A DNA stretch of 49,122 bases from JBOGUF01 sp050696075. GTDB lineage: Bacteria > Chloroflexota > Chloroflexia > Thermomicrobiales > UBA6265. The stretch is from contig JBOGUF010000161.1 of NCBI GenBank assembly GCA_050696075.1, positions 1-49,122 on the forward strand, in the 5' to 3' direction. A model generated the notes under the pieces. The model saw only the letters and a list, made by a program, of their open reading frames with translations. It made no database searches and was not told the DNA's origin. Below are positions 23,861 through 32,035 of this stretch, in pieces; position 1 is the stretch's first letter; each line of letters begins with the position of its first letter. A program made the position numbers and the translations under genes.

Positions 23861-25936
23861 TCACTCCGGTTGGTTCGGCGTGTCGTGGCCGACCTCGAAG
23901 GGCGTAGTGACGCCGTCGTAGGCGAGGTGCATCGTCATCCCTATCGCGGCGTGGTCGAGGTTGTGGCAGTGGTCCATCCAGACGCCGGGGTTGTCGGCGT
24001 GGAAGGCGAGCTCGTAACGCTCGCCCGGCGCGACGTTGAGGGTGTCGATCCACCAGGGGCTGCCGGTCACCTCGTCGCCGTTGCGACTGAGGACGAGCAG
24101 GTGGTGGCCGTGCAAATGCATCGGGTGGTCCATGGAGCTGTGGTTGACGATGGTGACCTTCACCAAATCTCCCTCGCGCACCATGAACATCGGCGTGTCC
24201 GGGAAAACCTCGCCGTTGATGGTGAAGAGGAGGTTGGGCTGGCCGTCGTAGAAGCCGATGCGGTTGCCCAGGCGCATCTCGAATGCGCGGTCGAACTCGC
24301 TGCCGGCGTCAAAGGGCGTCTCGGCCGGGCTGCCGTAGTCGCTGGGGTTGAAGGTCGGGCCGGCGTCGATATCTGGGACGTCGCCGTTGCCGTCCCTGCT
24401 CAGCAGGAGCGTCGGGCCGTCGCCATCGCGCGAGAGCGCGACCAGCGTCTCCGGCATAGTGAAGGTGAGGTCGTAGCGCCCGCCGCCGGCGAGCTTGAGC
24501 GACTCGCCGTCGAGGTCGGACGGGTGGTTCAGATCCGTGCCGTCGATGGCGGCGACCTGGAAGGTCGTCCCGGCGAGGGCGAGTTGCATCGGCGTTGAGT
24601 CGCTGTTGATCAACCGCAGCCGGACCTTTGTGCCGGGCACGACCGCGCGGCGGTCGACGGAGTCGACGGTGCCGAAACTCGTCGCGATGGAGCCGAATTG
24701 CCGGTCGCCATCCGGCCAACCGTGGGCGACGACGGTGATCTCCTCGACGGCCGACTCCTCATACCCCTTGGGTCGGACGATGAGGGCGCCGAAGAGGCCC
24801 TTCTTGACCTGCTTCGACGACTGCTGGTGGGAGTGATACCAGTAGGTGCCGGCATCCTCGGCGACGAAGCGGTACGTGTGGGTCTGGCCCGGTTGGACGG
24901 CGTCCTGGGTGACACCGGCGACGCCGTCTTCAGCGTTCGGCACGTCGACGCCGTGCCAGTGGATCGAGACGCCGTCCTCGATATCCTCGTTGATCAGGAT
25001 CACCTCGACGAGATCACCCTGGCGCACCCGCAATTCGGGACCCGGCGCCCGGCCGTTGAAGGTCCAGGCGGCGATCGTCGTGCCGGAGCTGAGCTCGACC
25101 GTCGCCTGCTTGGCGGTGAGGGTGAAGCGGTGGTCGGGCTCGCCGGTACGGGGACCGGTCAACTCGGTGACGCTGATCACGCCGGGGCCGTGGTTGTGCG
25201 CGCCGGCCGGCCCGCCGCCCCAATCGACGTTGTGGGCGGCCATCATGCTCATCCGGTCGGGCAGCCTGCTCGCCTCCATTGACCAGACGAACCAACCGCC
25301 GAAGGCGAGGACGAGGACGACGGCGATGCTCGTCGCTCGAATCAAACGGACGGCCAATCGCGGGCTGGGGCGCGCGGTCCCCTCGCGGAGTGACAGCGCG
25401 CGCCGTCCCTGCCAGACCCAGCGCACCGTCGCCAGGACGACGAGTACCGCGACCAGGGTCACGGTCGTGTCGAGATACGGCGGCGAAGGTGGTGAGAAGG
25501 CAAGCCAGGCGGCGATGACCGTGCCAAGGGTCGTCATCTGGATCGGTACGATCAGGCCGGGGGCGGCTGCCTCGGACCTGATGCTGGCGTCGAGCGATGC
25601 GCGACTGGCCCCGGCAGCGCGGGCGAGACGCCAAATCAGCGGCATCGACCAGACGAGCGTGATGAGCGCGGCGGGTAGAAAGACTGGCAGGCCCACAAAG
25701 AGTCGGTCTTCGGCAAAATCCGGATCGATGGCCCACGTCCCGAGGATCGTCCCGAGTCGCACGAGGCCAAAGAGTTGGGCCACGACGAGGACCAGCAGCG
25801 TGGCCCAGGCCGTGAAGCGGAGGCGATGTGCCGTGCGCGCGGCGGGCAAGTGTCCGCCGAGGAGCGCCGCAATCCCCCAGACGATGGGAAGAAGGACGGC
25901 GATGCTGATATCGATCCAATAGAACCCGGTCAACAT
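23861..25936 (-). CDS. Membrane-anchored multicopper oxidase
   Basis: A 691-residue protein. The first 230 residues hold about five membrane helices (FYWIDISIAVLLPIVWGIAA, ATLLVLVVAQLFGLV, LPAALITLVWSMPLIW, VTLVAVLVVLATVRWVW, SIAVVLVLAFGGWFVW). Then come three cupredoxin domains with all copper motifs: SIHWHGVD, YWYHSHQQ, HPMHLHGHHL and the blue-copper/trinuclear MDHCHNLDHAAIGM. The last matches HCHxxxHxxxGM, so a type 1 copper with a Met axial ligand is expected. It would oxidise metal ions or phenolics on the outer face. ATG 25936 follows GGAG eight bases upstream. Fusion of a membrane domain to a whole MCO is uncommon but known in Chloroflexota and actinobacteria. Confidence 0.92.
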   Translation of the reverse strand: MLTGFYWIDISIAVLLPIVWGIAALLGGHLPAARTAHRLRFTAWATLLVLVVAQLFGLVRLGTILGTWAIDPDFAEDRLFVGLPVFLPAALITLVWSMPLIWRLARAAGASRASLDASIRSEAAAPGLIVPIQMTTLGTVIAAWLAFSPPSPPYLDTTVTLVAVLVVLATVRWVWQGRRALSLREGTARPSPRLAVRLIRATSIAVVLVLAFGGWFVWSMEASRLPDRMSMMAAHNVDWGGGPAGAHNHGPGVISVTELTGPRTGEPDHRFTLTAKQATVELSSGTTIAAWTFNGRAPGPELRVRQGDLVEVILINEDIEDGVSIHWHGVDVPNAEDGVAGVTQDAVQPGQTHTYRFVAEDAGTYWYHSHQQSSKQVKKGLFGALIVRPKGYEESAVEEITVVAHGWPDGDRQFGSIATSFGTVDSVDRRAVVPGTKVRLRLINSDSTPMQLALAGTTFQVAAIDGTDLNHPSDLDGESLKLAGGGRYDLTFTMPETLVALSRDGDGPTLLLSRDGNGDVPDIDAGPTFNPSDYGSPAETPFDAGSEFDRAFEMRLGNRIGFYDGQPNLLFTINGEVFPDTPMFMVREGDLVKVTIVNHSSMDHPMHLHGHHLLVLSRNGDEVTGSPWWIDTLNVAPGERYELAFHADNPGVWMDHCHNLDHAAIGMTMHLAYDGVTTPFEVGHDTPNQPE

Positions 25937-25965
25937 GATCTGGACTCCGATGCGTTAGGTCGTGT

Positions 25966-26108
25966 CTGCGAACCGTCATCCGCCGTTGTTTGCCGCCCTC
26001 GTCTTGCTGAGCCCGAAGGCGAAGCATCCCCGCGCGAAGCGCATCTCCGGCACGACCGACGCGGCTTCGCCGGGGAATGCTTCCCTTCGGTCAGCATGAC
26101 GGGGGGCA
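25966..26108. mobile_element. MITE-like palindromic element, copy 2
   Basis: An intergenic, more diverged copy between the multicopper oxidase and DoxX genes. It keeps CGTGTCTGCGAACCGTCAT at its left, CTTGCTGAGC, GAAGCATCCCCGCGCG and the right end GGTCAGCATGACGG. Its internal part carries CTTCGCCGGGGAATGCTTCCC, related to the palindrome in copies 1 and 3. Confidence 0.7.
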
Positions 26109-26113
26109 TCATG

Positions 26114-26647
26114 TCATTGGGCGCGGCGGGAAACCTCGCGTTGCGCGGCGCTGTTGGCCGAGCGGGTGTCGCCGAGGCCGCCGACGGCGATGACGAGACC
26201 GGCCGCGAGCAGGATCAGATCCTTGAGCACGTACTGCCCTTCGAGCGTCGGCGCGAAGAAGCGGCCGGCAAAGAGCTCGTTCGGGAAAAGGGCGACCGGC
26301 GAGAGGATGCCGATCATCGCCATGCCCAGCAGCGCCAGGCCGATGCCGATGAAGCGTCCGGTGATCAGGCACAAGCCGATGGTCGACTCCATCGCCGCCA
26401 CCAGCAGGACGCCGACGATGCCGGGTATCAGCCCGAAGGTGAGCGCATCGACCGTCTGCTCGACCAGCCCTTCGGCCGGGCTGAGCCCCGGTATGAACTT
26501 GAGCACGCCAAAGCCGAGGAAGACCAACCCCATGCTGATCCGCAAGAAGGTCAGGCTGGCTTGCCGCGGGTTGCCGCCGCTCCGGGCGAACAGCCGCACC
26601 AAAAACGCATCGTGCCGTACCAATATGGCGTGGGCTCGATTCATCAT
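26114..26647 (-). CDS. DoxX-family membrane protein
   Basis: A 177-residue protein with four hydrophobic segments: ISMGLVFLGFGVLKFIPGL, PGIVGVLLVAAMESTIGL, FIGIGLALLGMAMIGILSP and LKDLILLAAGLVIAVGGL. The first is the DoxX/DUF417 opening. Family members are linked with thiol or quinone redox at the membrane, but the exact role is unknown. Start ATG 26647 is chosen because GGAGGT lies seven bases upstream; the ATG at 26665 lacks one. It follows the multicopper oxidase on the same strand, upstream of it by 180 bp that include a repeat element. Confidence 0.8.
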   Translation of the reverse strand: MMNRAHAILVRHDAFLVRLFARSGGNPRQASLTFLRISMGLVFLGFGVLKFIPGLSPAEGLVEQTVDALTFGLIPGIVGVLLVAAMESTIGLCLITGRFIGIGLALLGMAMIGILSPVALFPNELFAGRFFAPTLEGQYVLKDLILLAAGLVIAVGGLGDTRSANSAAQREVSRRAQ

Positions 26648-26823
26648 CTCGTGAACCTCCATCACCGGCGCCGTTTCATGTATCCCAAGACGGCGCGCTG
26701 TCTCAGGCTCTCCCGCTACCGCGGAAAGTAGCCGCGTCCGCTACGAAACGAGAGGCGCGTGATCGGCCGTGTGCCGTCCGGTCCTCCACTGAGACGAGTC
26801 TGGGTGCTGAAGCTAAGAGGGTT

Positions 26824-27666
26824 CTAAGAGTGTTCGGAACGAGCGCTCGCCGCGAGTAGGTCCTCCAGGCTGTCGATGAGCGCGTGGGCGCTGGCCGCGA
26901 GGCGACCGTCGTCCCAGGGCGGCACGGTCGCGGCGATCAAATTGCCGACGAGGGGTGCTAGGTCGGGCGGTAGGAGGGGGCATTCGGCCCGCGCGATCGT
27001 GAGCAGGCGCGTCTCGCCGGGATGCGGAACGCGGTTGAGGGCGAAGAGGACGTCGAAGAAACTGGCCAGGAGCTCGGTCGTGCGGTGGTGGACGCTCACG
27101 GGATCATTCCGCTCGACGGCACACTCGATCTGGTGGAGGAAAGAGGAGCGCGCCTGACGGAGGAGGGGTCGGTTGGTGGCGATGATGGCCTGACGCAACG
27201 GCTCTGGGTACGGCCGATCAGCCGAAGCCTGGAGCGCTGCGAACCACCCGGTCGGGTCGATGAGCGGCACAGACGATCGCACGGTACGCCAGAAGCACGT
27301 CGAATAGCCAACCGACGGAGCGTGCTGATCGAGGACGCGCGCGAGTTGCTCCTCGATCCAAGCCGGGCTCCAGTAGATCACATCGACCGCGAGACCGGTC
27401 GCCTCGTCGCCCCACTCGTCGCCCGGACCGAAGGCCCGATTGTCGATCTCGGGCGCCGGATCATAGGTCCGGGCAAGGTCGGCTCGTAGGTCGAGCGGGG
27501 GCGGCTCCGGGGCGTAGACATAGAGGTCGACGTCGGAGCACCCGTCCGCGCTACCGCGCGCCGCCGATCCCCCGATCGCGACCGCAATCACCCCGGGCAT
27601 GTCACCCAACCGCCGCGCGATCTTCCGCGCGACGTCTTCCGTCGCATCGGCCCGCCTACGTACCAA
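26824..27666 (-). CDS. Nucleotidyltransferase-domain protein
   Basis: A 280-residue protein with the NTase signature AIGGSAARGSADGCSDVDLYVY (about residues 30-52; the GS and DxD motifs are complete) and a helical C-terminal domain (LRQAIIATNRPLLRQARSSF, ECAVERNDPVSVHHRTTELL) like those of aminoglycoside-type or MNT-like nucleotidyltransferases with HEPN-like helices. It may transfer NMP to an antibiotic, a protein or a small molecule; which is unknown. The start is TTG 27666, seven bases after GAGGAGGGG; no ATG occurs before the catalytic domain. A second, unrelated-looking NTase lies at 35455-36333. Confidence 0.75.
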   Translation of the reverse strand: MVRRRADATEDVARKIARRLGDMPGVIAVAIGGSAARGSADGCSDVDLYVYAPEPPPLDLRADLARTYDPAPEIDNRAFGPGDEWGDEATGLAVDVIYWSPAWIEEQLARVLDQHAPSVGYSTCFWRTVRSSVPLIDPTGWFAALQASADRPYPEPLRQAIIATNRPLLRQARSSFLHQIECAVERNDPVSVHHRTTELLASFFDVLFALNRVPHPGETRLLTIARAECPLLPPDLAPLVGNLIAATVPPWDDGRLAASAHALIDSLEDLLAASARSEHS

Positions 27667-27747
27667 CAGCCCCTCCTCTTGCCATCGCCCAGAATCACCT
27701 CATCGCGGACGTGACCAAGGCTGATCTGGTTAGGCCGCGTTGGCACC

Positions 27748-27886
27748 CCGTCATGCTGAGGCATCGAAGCATCCCCGCGCGCAGCGCGGCAGCGGCACGA
27801 CGGACCGGCGTCGCCGGGGGATGCCCTTCGGTGCCTCAGGGCGTGCTTCGGCTTCGCCTCAGCAGGACGGAGCTTGGCAAACGCCG
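27748..27886. mobile_element. MITE-like palindromic element, copy 3
   Basis: In opposite orientation to copy 1 but nearly identical over about 80 bp from CCGTCATGCTGAGGCATCGA to CCGGGGGATGC. The right part carries an extra CTTCGG-rich stretch and ends GGACGGAGCTTGGCAAACGC, matching the flank of copy 1. A heptad array starts immediately after it. Confidence 0.8.
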
Positions 27887-27909
27887 CCTAACGCCTAACG
27901 CCTAACGCC
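27887..27909. repeat. Heptameric tandem repeat, unit CCTAACG x3
   Basis: Three exact CCTAACG units (27887-27907), reverse complement of the TAGGCGT array at 12073. The stop of the MMPL gene (TAG, 27902-27904) lies inside it, and the MITE-like copy 3 abuts it. Confidence 0.9.
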
Positions 27910-30025
27910 TATTCGTCGCCGCTCCTACCTCAGCCGGCTGCCGCGCGGGAACGCGCTCCCGCATCAGCCGGCTCGGCCACCAGGTCTTTGGGCCGATCTC
28001 CAGCGCCAGGGCCGGGACCAGGATCGAGCGCACGAGGAAGGTGTCGAGCAGGACGCCGAAGGCGATCACCACACCTACCTCGACCAGGAAGACGAGGGGG
28101 AAGACGGTCAGCACGGCGAAAGTCGCCGCCAGGACGATGCCGGCGCTGGTAATCACCCCGCCGGTGACGGCCAGGCTGCCCAGCACCCCCTCGCGGTGGC
28201 CGTGCTTCTCCACTTCTTCGCGGACGCGGGTCATCAGGAAAATGTTGTAGTCGATCCCCAGCGCGACGAGGAAGATGAAGGCGAAGAGCAGGAAGCCGAA
28301 GTCGACGCCGGCGTAGCCGAAGATCCAGTCGAAGGCGACCACGCTGGCGCCGACCGCGGCCAGGAAGGAGAGGACAACCGTCGCCATCAGCACCAACGGC
28401 GCGACGATTGCCCGCAACAGCAGCACCAGGATGATAAAGACGACGAGCAGCACCAGCGGGATGATCACGCGTTCGTCGCGGGACGATGCCTCGCTGATGT
28501 CGAGCGCGACCGCGGTGTCGCCGCCGACGATGGCGCCGGCATCCGGTACGGCATGAACGGCGTCGCGCAAGTGCTCGATCGTCTCTTTGGCCGCCCCGCT
28601 CGACGGATCGTCGGCCAGGATCACCGGGATCATCGCCAGTGGCTCGCCTGACGCCGGATCGTCCGCCGTGAGCGGCTGCTCGACGTTGGCCACGCCCTCG
28701 ACACCCTGGGCCGCCTCGGTCACCGCTTGCGCGGACGGTGCGTTGGCGATGACGTAGGCCGGGGTCGATGCGCCCGCCGGGAAGTGGTCGGCGATGATTT
28801 CCTGCCCCTCGATCGATTCCGGTTTGGTCGTGAATTGTTCCGCCGCGGTGAGGCCGGTTTCCATCCGCGTCAGTCCGAGCGCCAGCACCGCGAGCAGGAC
28901 GACGGTGCCGATCCAGGCCGGGCGGGTGGTGCGGCCGACCCAATTGGCGACGCGCGTCCAGATCCCGAGCTCGTCGCGGGAAGGCTTGCCGAAGCGCGGC
29001 ACGAACGGCCAGAAGAGCCAGCGGCCGAGGATCACCAGCAGCGCCGGCAGCAGCGTCGTCATCGCCAGGAGGGCGCTGAAGATGCCGGCCGCGGCGACCG
29101 GGCCGAGGCCGCGGTTCGAGTTCAGCTCGGCGGCGAGGAGGCAGAGCATGCCGACCATCACCGTGGCGGAGGAGGCAAGGATGGCCGGACCGGCGCGGCG
29201 CAGCGCGAGCTGCATCGCCTCGTGCTTGTCCTCGTGGTTGTGCAGATCCTCCCGGTAGCGGGCGAGCAACAGCAGCGCGTAGTCGGTGCCCGCTCCGAAG
29301 ACGAGCACCGTCAGGATGCCGGCGCTTTGGCCGTTGACGGTGATGTCGGCGTACCTCGCCAGCAAATAGACGAAAGCGTTGGCGAACTGACTGGCGATGC
29401 CGACCGTGAGCAGGGGAAGCAGCCACAAGACCGGGCTGCGGTAGATGATCAGGAGCAGGACGGTGACGACGGAGACCGTGGCGAGGATGAGCGTGCCGTC
29501 GATCTCGTCGAAGACGTCGATGAAGTCGGCTAGGCTGCCGGCCGGACCAGAGACCTTGACGTTCAACCCCTCCGGCGCGCCTTCTTGCACGGTCGCCTTG
29601 ATCTCGTCGATCTGATCGAAGAGGAGCTCGTCGTCTTCTTCGTCCTCGACGAGCGGGATGGTCAGCAGCAACGCCTGACCGTCTTCCGACGTCGTTACGG
29701 GCGGGATTTGGCCGCCAAAGGCGATGCTGGTGAGCGCTTGCCGATCGTCCTCGACGGCCGCTTGGTCCTCAGCGGTGATCCCGCCCTCGCGTTCGTAGAC
29801 GATGACCGCGGGGATCGTCTCGTCGCCGAAGAAGGCCGGTTGCAGTTCGACGACCTCGGTCGACTCGGCCGAGCGCGGCAACCAGGCGGAGGCGTCGTTC
29901 TCTTCGACCTCGCCGAGCCGGTTGCCGAACGCCCCAGCGACCACGGCGAGCACGAGCCAGACCGCGAGGACAACCCATTTTCCCGTACGCGATGCGATGA
30001 AGTCGGTCAATCGCGTCAGCGCCAT
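27902..30025 (-). CDS. MMPL/RND-family transporter
   Basis: A 707-residue, 12-helix transporter of the MmpL group. Helix 1 (GKWVVLAVWLVLAVVAGAFG) is followed by a large extracytoplasmic loop (residues 35-170), then five helices with VLVFGAGTDYALLLLARYRE (the GxxxDY proton-relay motif of MMPL proteins) and a second half with LGIDYNIFLMTRVREEVEKH, the matching motif. Such proteins export lipids, siderophores or drugs. ATG 30025 follows AAGGAG by eight bases. The C-terminal residues (AEVGAATNRR) end in a heptad repeat. No regulator is adjacent. Confidence 0.9.
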   Translation of the reverse strand: MALTRLTDFIASRTGKWVVLAVWLVLAVVAGAFGNRLGEVEENDASAWLPRSAESTEVVELQPAFFGDETIPAVIVYEREGGITAEDQAAVEDDRQALTSIAFGGQIPPVTTSEDGQALLLTIPLVEDEEDDELLFDQIDEIKATVQEGAPEGLNVKVSGPAGSLADFIDVFDEIDGTLILATVSVVTVLLLIIYRSPVLWLLPLLTVGIASQFANAFVYLLARYADITVNGQSAGILTVLVFGAGTDYALLLLARYREDLHNHEDKHEAMQLALRRAGPAILASSATVMVGMLCLLAAELNSNRGLGPVAAAGIFSALLAMTTLLPALLVILGRWLFWPFVPRFGKPSRDELGIWTRVANWVGRTTRPAWIGTVVLLAVLALGLTRMETGLTAAEQFTTKPESIEGQEIIADHFPAGASTPAYVIANAPSAQAVTEAAQGVEGVANVEQPLTADDPASGEPLAMIPVILADDPSSGAAKETIEHLRDAVHAVPDAGAIVGGDTAVALDISEASSRDERVIIPLVLLVVFIILVLLLRAIVAPLVLMATVVLSFLAAVGASVVAFDWIFGYAGVDFGFLLFAFIFLVALGIDYNIFLMTRVREEVEKHGHREGVLGSLAVTGGVITSAGIVLAATFAVLTVFPLVFLVEVGVVIAFGVLLDTFLVRSILVPALALEIGPKTWWPSRLMRERVPARQPAEVGAATNRR

Positions 30026-30155
30026 CTATGCGACTCCTTGAGAACGTCGATCAATCACTACGGATGGGTGGCCCTAAGGCATGAGGCGGACGGGTCATCG
30101 ACCCGCCGCCTCTGGTCGCGGTATCGCCGGGACGACGGCCCTGGTCAGTCGCCTG

Positions 30156-30539
30156 TCATACCCGTTCGCGCTTCTGTTCCCACGAGGGGTGCTCCCACTT
30201 CGGCGGCTGCCAGGGGCGAACGATGGTGGTCGTCCGATTGGCGATCACGACGCCGACCCAGCCGGCGGCGACTGTCAGCGCGAACCGCAACGTCTCGATC
30301 AGGTCGTTGCCGCCGAAGGCAAAGACCCCAACGCCGGCGGCGATCAACCCGATGATCGCGCCGTGGACCGGCTTCAGGCCGCCGCGCACGGCGCGGGACG
30401 CCCACCAGGCGGCGCCGGCCGTGGCCAGCACCGTCAGGGTCGGCAGCAGCCACATTGCCAGACTCGCCACCAGCGGGGGCGCGAGACCCGCCGCCAGAAT
30501 CCAACCCCACTTCGCTTGCCGGATCTCTTCCGGAATCAT
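30156..30539 (-). CDS. Small membrane protein of unknown function
   Basis: A 127-residue protein with three or four hydrophobic segments: WILAAGLAPPLVASLAMWLL, PTLTVLATAGAAWW, HGAIIGLIAAGVGVFAFGG and LRFALTVAAGWVGVVIANR, with a basic tail (WEHPSWEQKRERV). I do not recognise the family. ATG 30539 (MIPEEIRQAKWGW) is preferred because GGAGGT is seven bases upstream. It lies 130 bp upstream of the MMPL gene on the same strand and may share its transcript. Confidence 0.7.
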   Translation of the reverse strand: MIPEEIRQAKWGWILAAGLAPPLVASLAMWLLPTLTVLATAGAAWWASRAVRGGLKPVHGAIIGLIAAGVGVFAFGGNDLIETLRFALTVAAGWVGVVIANRTTTIVRPWQPPKWEHPSWEQKRERV

Positions 30540-30643
30540 GTCACGACCTCCGCGTCTCCATGCCTGGATGCCTGAATGCACGCTGTTGAACCGGGACGGC
30601 GCCCGATGCTCAACTCACCAGGTTGATAGTATGACGCCGGTGA

Positions 30644-30661
30644 CGCCCTGGCATCAGGGCG
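30644..30661. other. Short hairpin between divergent genes
   Basis: CGCCCTG, a four-base loop GCAT and CAGGGCG form a perfect 7-bp stem in the 190-bp divergent region between the small membrane protein and the AlkZ-like gene. It could be an operator dyad or a transcript hairpin; nothing more can be said. Confidence 0.35.
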
Positions 30662-30698
30662 AGCTACAAAATCGGGGGTAGGGTTATCCCCCAGGTCC

Positions 30699-30719
30699 GA
30701 GGCGTGAGGCGTGAGGCGT
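30699..30719. repeat. Heptameric tandem repeat, unit GAGGCGT x3
   Basis: Three exact GAGGCGT units immediately before the start of the AlkZ-like gene. It differs by one base per unit from the TAGGCGT array at 12073. Confidence 0.9.
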
Positions 30720-30730
30720 TTGACGAAGGC

Positions 30731-31870
30731 ATGCGCGTGAACGAGAAAACACTCACATGGAAGCAGGTCGCGGCGTGGCGGCTGCGCCGCCAGCGCCTCG
30801 ACCGGCGGGTGCCGAGGGCCGAGATGCTCGATGTGACGACGGCGATTTGTGGGCTGCATGCCCAGCTCATGTCGTCCGCCGAGCTTACCCTCTGGGCGCG
30901 GGTCGATGATCTGGAGCCGGACACGGTTGCACGGGCGCTCTGGGAGGAGCGCAGCCTGGTCAAGACCTGGGCGATGCGCGGCACGCTCCACCTCCTCCCG
31001 TCGGCCGAGTTCGGGACGTGGGCCGCCGCGCTGAACACGCGCCGGGACTATCTGAAACCCTATTGGCTGCGCAACTTCGGCGTGACGCGGGAAGAGCTCG
31101 AACGCCTCCTCAACGCCGTCAACCAAGCGCTCGACGGCCGCGAGTTGACCCGTCAGGAACTGGTCGACGAAGTGACCCGGCGGACCGGATCGCCGGCAAT
31201 CGGCGACAAGTTGCGCCACGGTTGGGGCGTGTTCCTCAAGCCGTCGGCCTCTCGCGGCGAGCTCTGTTTTGCCCCGAGCGCCGGCCAGAACGTCCGCTTT
31301 GCCCGCCCGGACCAGTGGCTCGGCCCGTTCGCAACCATCGACGGCACCGATGCGCTCCGCGAGGTGACCCGCCGCTTCCTGGCCGCCAACGGACCCGCGA
31401 CGCGCGACGACCTGGCCCGTTGGTGGGGCACCCAAGCGGCGCCCGCGGGCAAGCTCCTCGCCAGCCTCGGCGACGACCTCGCGCCGGTCACGATCGATGG
31501 CGTGCCCCACTGGATGCTCGCGGAGAAGATCGCCGAGGCGGCGACGGCGCAGACGCCCGGCGTGGTCCGCCTGCTGCCCGCGTTCGACCAGTATGTCGTT
31601 GCCGCCTCCCGCCACGCGGGCAACTTGATGCCGGGCGACTTTCGCGCCCGCGTCTTTCGCTCGCAGGGCTGGCTGTCGCCGGTCCTCCTCGTCGACGGCC
31701 GGATGGAGGGTGTCTGGCGGCACGAGCGGAAGGGACGCCGGCTCGTCGTCCAAATCGAACCCTTCGCGAAGCAGCCGGGGTGGGTCCGTGCCGCCGCCGA
31801 GGCCGAGGCGGAGCGTTTGGCGGGGTTCTTGGGCGGGGAGCTTGAGCTCGGGTGGCAGGTCAACTCGTAG
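30731..31870 (+). CDS. Winged-helix DNA-binding protein, AlkZ-like (HTH_42)
   Basis: A 379-residue member of the HTH_42 (Pfam 06224) family, which includes the AlkZ and YcaQ DNA glycosylases that unhook bulky or crosslinked lesions. Family marks: WRLRRQRLDRR near the N-terminus, GLHAQLMSSAELTLWARV, VKTWAMRGTLHLLPSAEF, and the C-terminal LLPAFDQYVVAASRH. In characterised members the position of HAQ reads Q-x-Q or Q-x-D and is catalytic; here it is His-Ala-Gln. Start: ATG 30731, or GTG 30737, which has GAAGG at better spacing. The stretch just before is a heptad repeat. Natural-product self-resistance or DNA repair is inferred. Confidence 0.8.
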   Translation: MRVNEKTLTWKQVAAWRLRRQRLDRRVPRAEMLDVTTAICGLHAQLMSSAELTLWARVDDLEPDTVARALWEERSLVKTWAMRGTLHLLPSAEFGTWAAALNTRRDYLKPYWLRNFGVTREELERLLNAVNQALDGRELTRQELVDEVTRRTGSPAIGDKLRHGWGVFLKPSASRGELCFAPSAGQNVRFARPDQWLGPFATIDGTDALREVTRRFLAANGPATRDDLARWWGTQAAPAGKLLASLGDDLAPVTIDGVPHWMLAEKIAEAATAQTPGVVRLLPAFDQYVVAASRHAGNLMPGDFRARVFRSQGWLSPVLLVDGRMEGVWRHERKGRRLVVQIEPFAKQPGWVRAAAEAEAERLAGFLGGELELGWQVNS

Positions 31871-32035
31871 GGGCGGCGTGATATGATCGAATCGTTATTG
31901 AATTGCCGCCTGGATGGAGTGATCCTCATGCACCGGTACCTTCACTGACGATTCGCCTATTCATCGTTGCCGCGTGGTCCTCCCGTGGTCGGGTATTGTG
32001 CGTTCAGGTATTAGTACGACCACGGAGACCGATCC

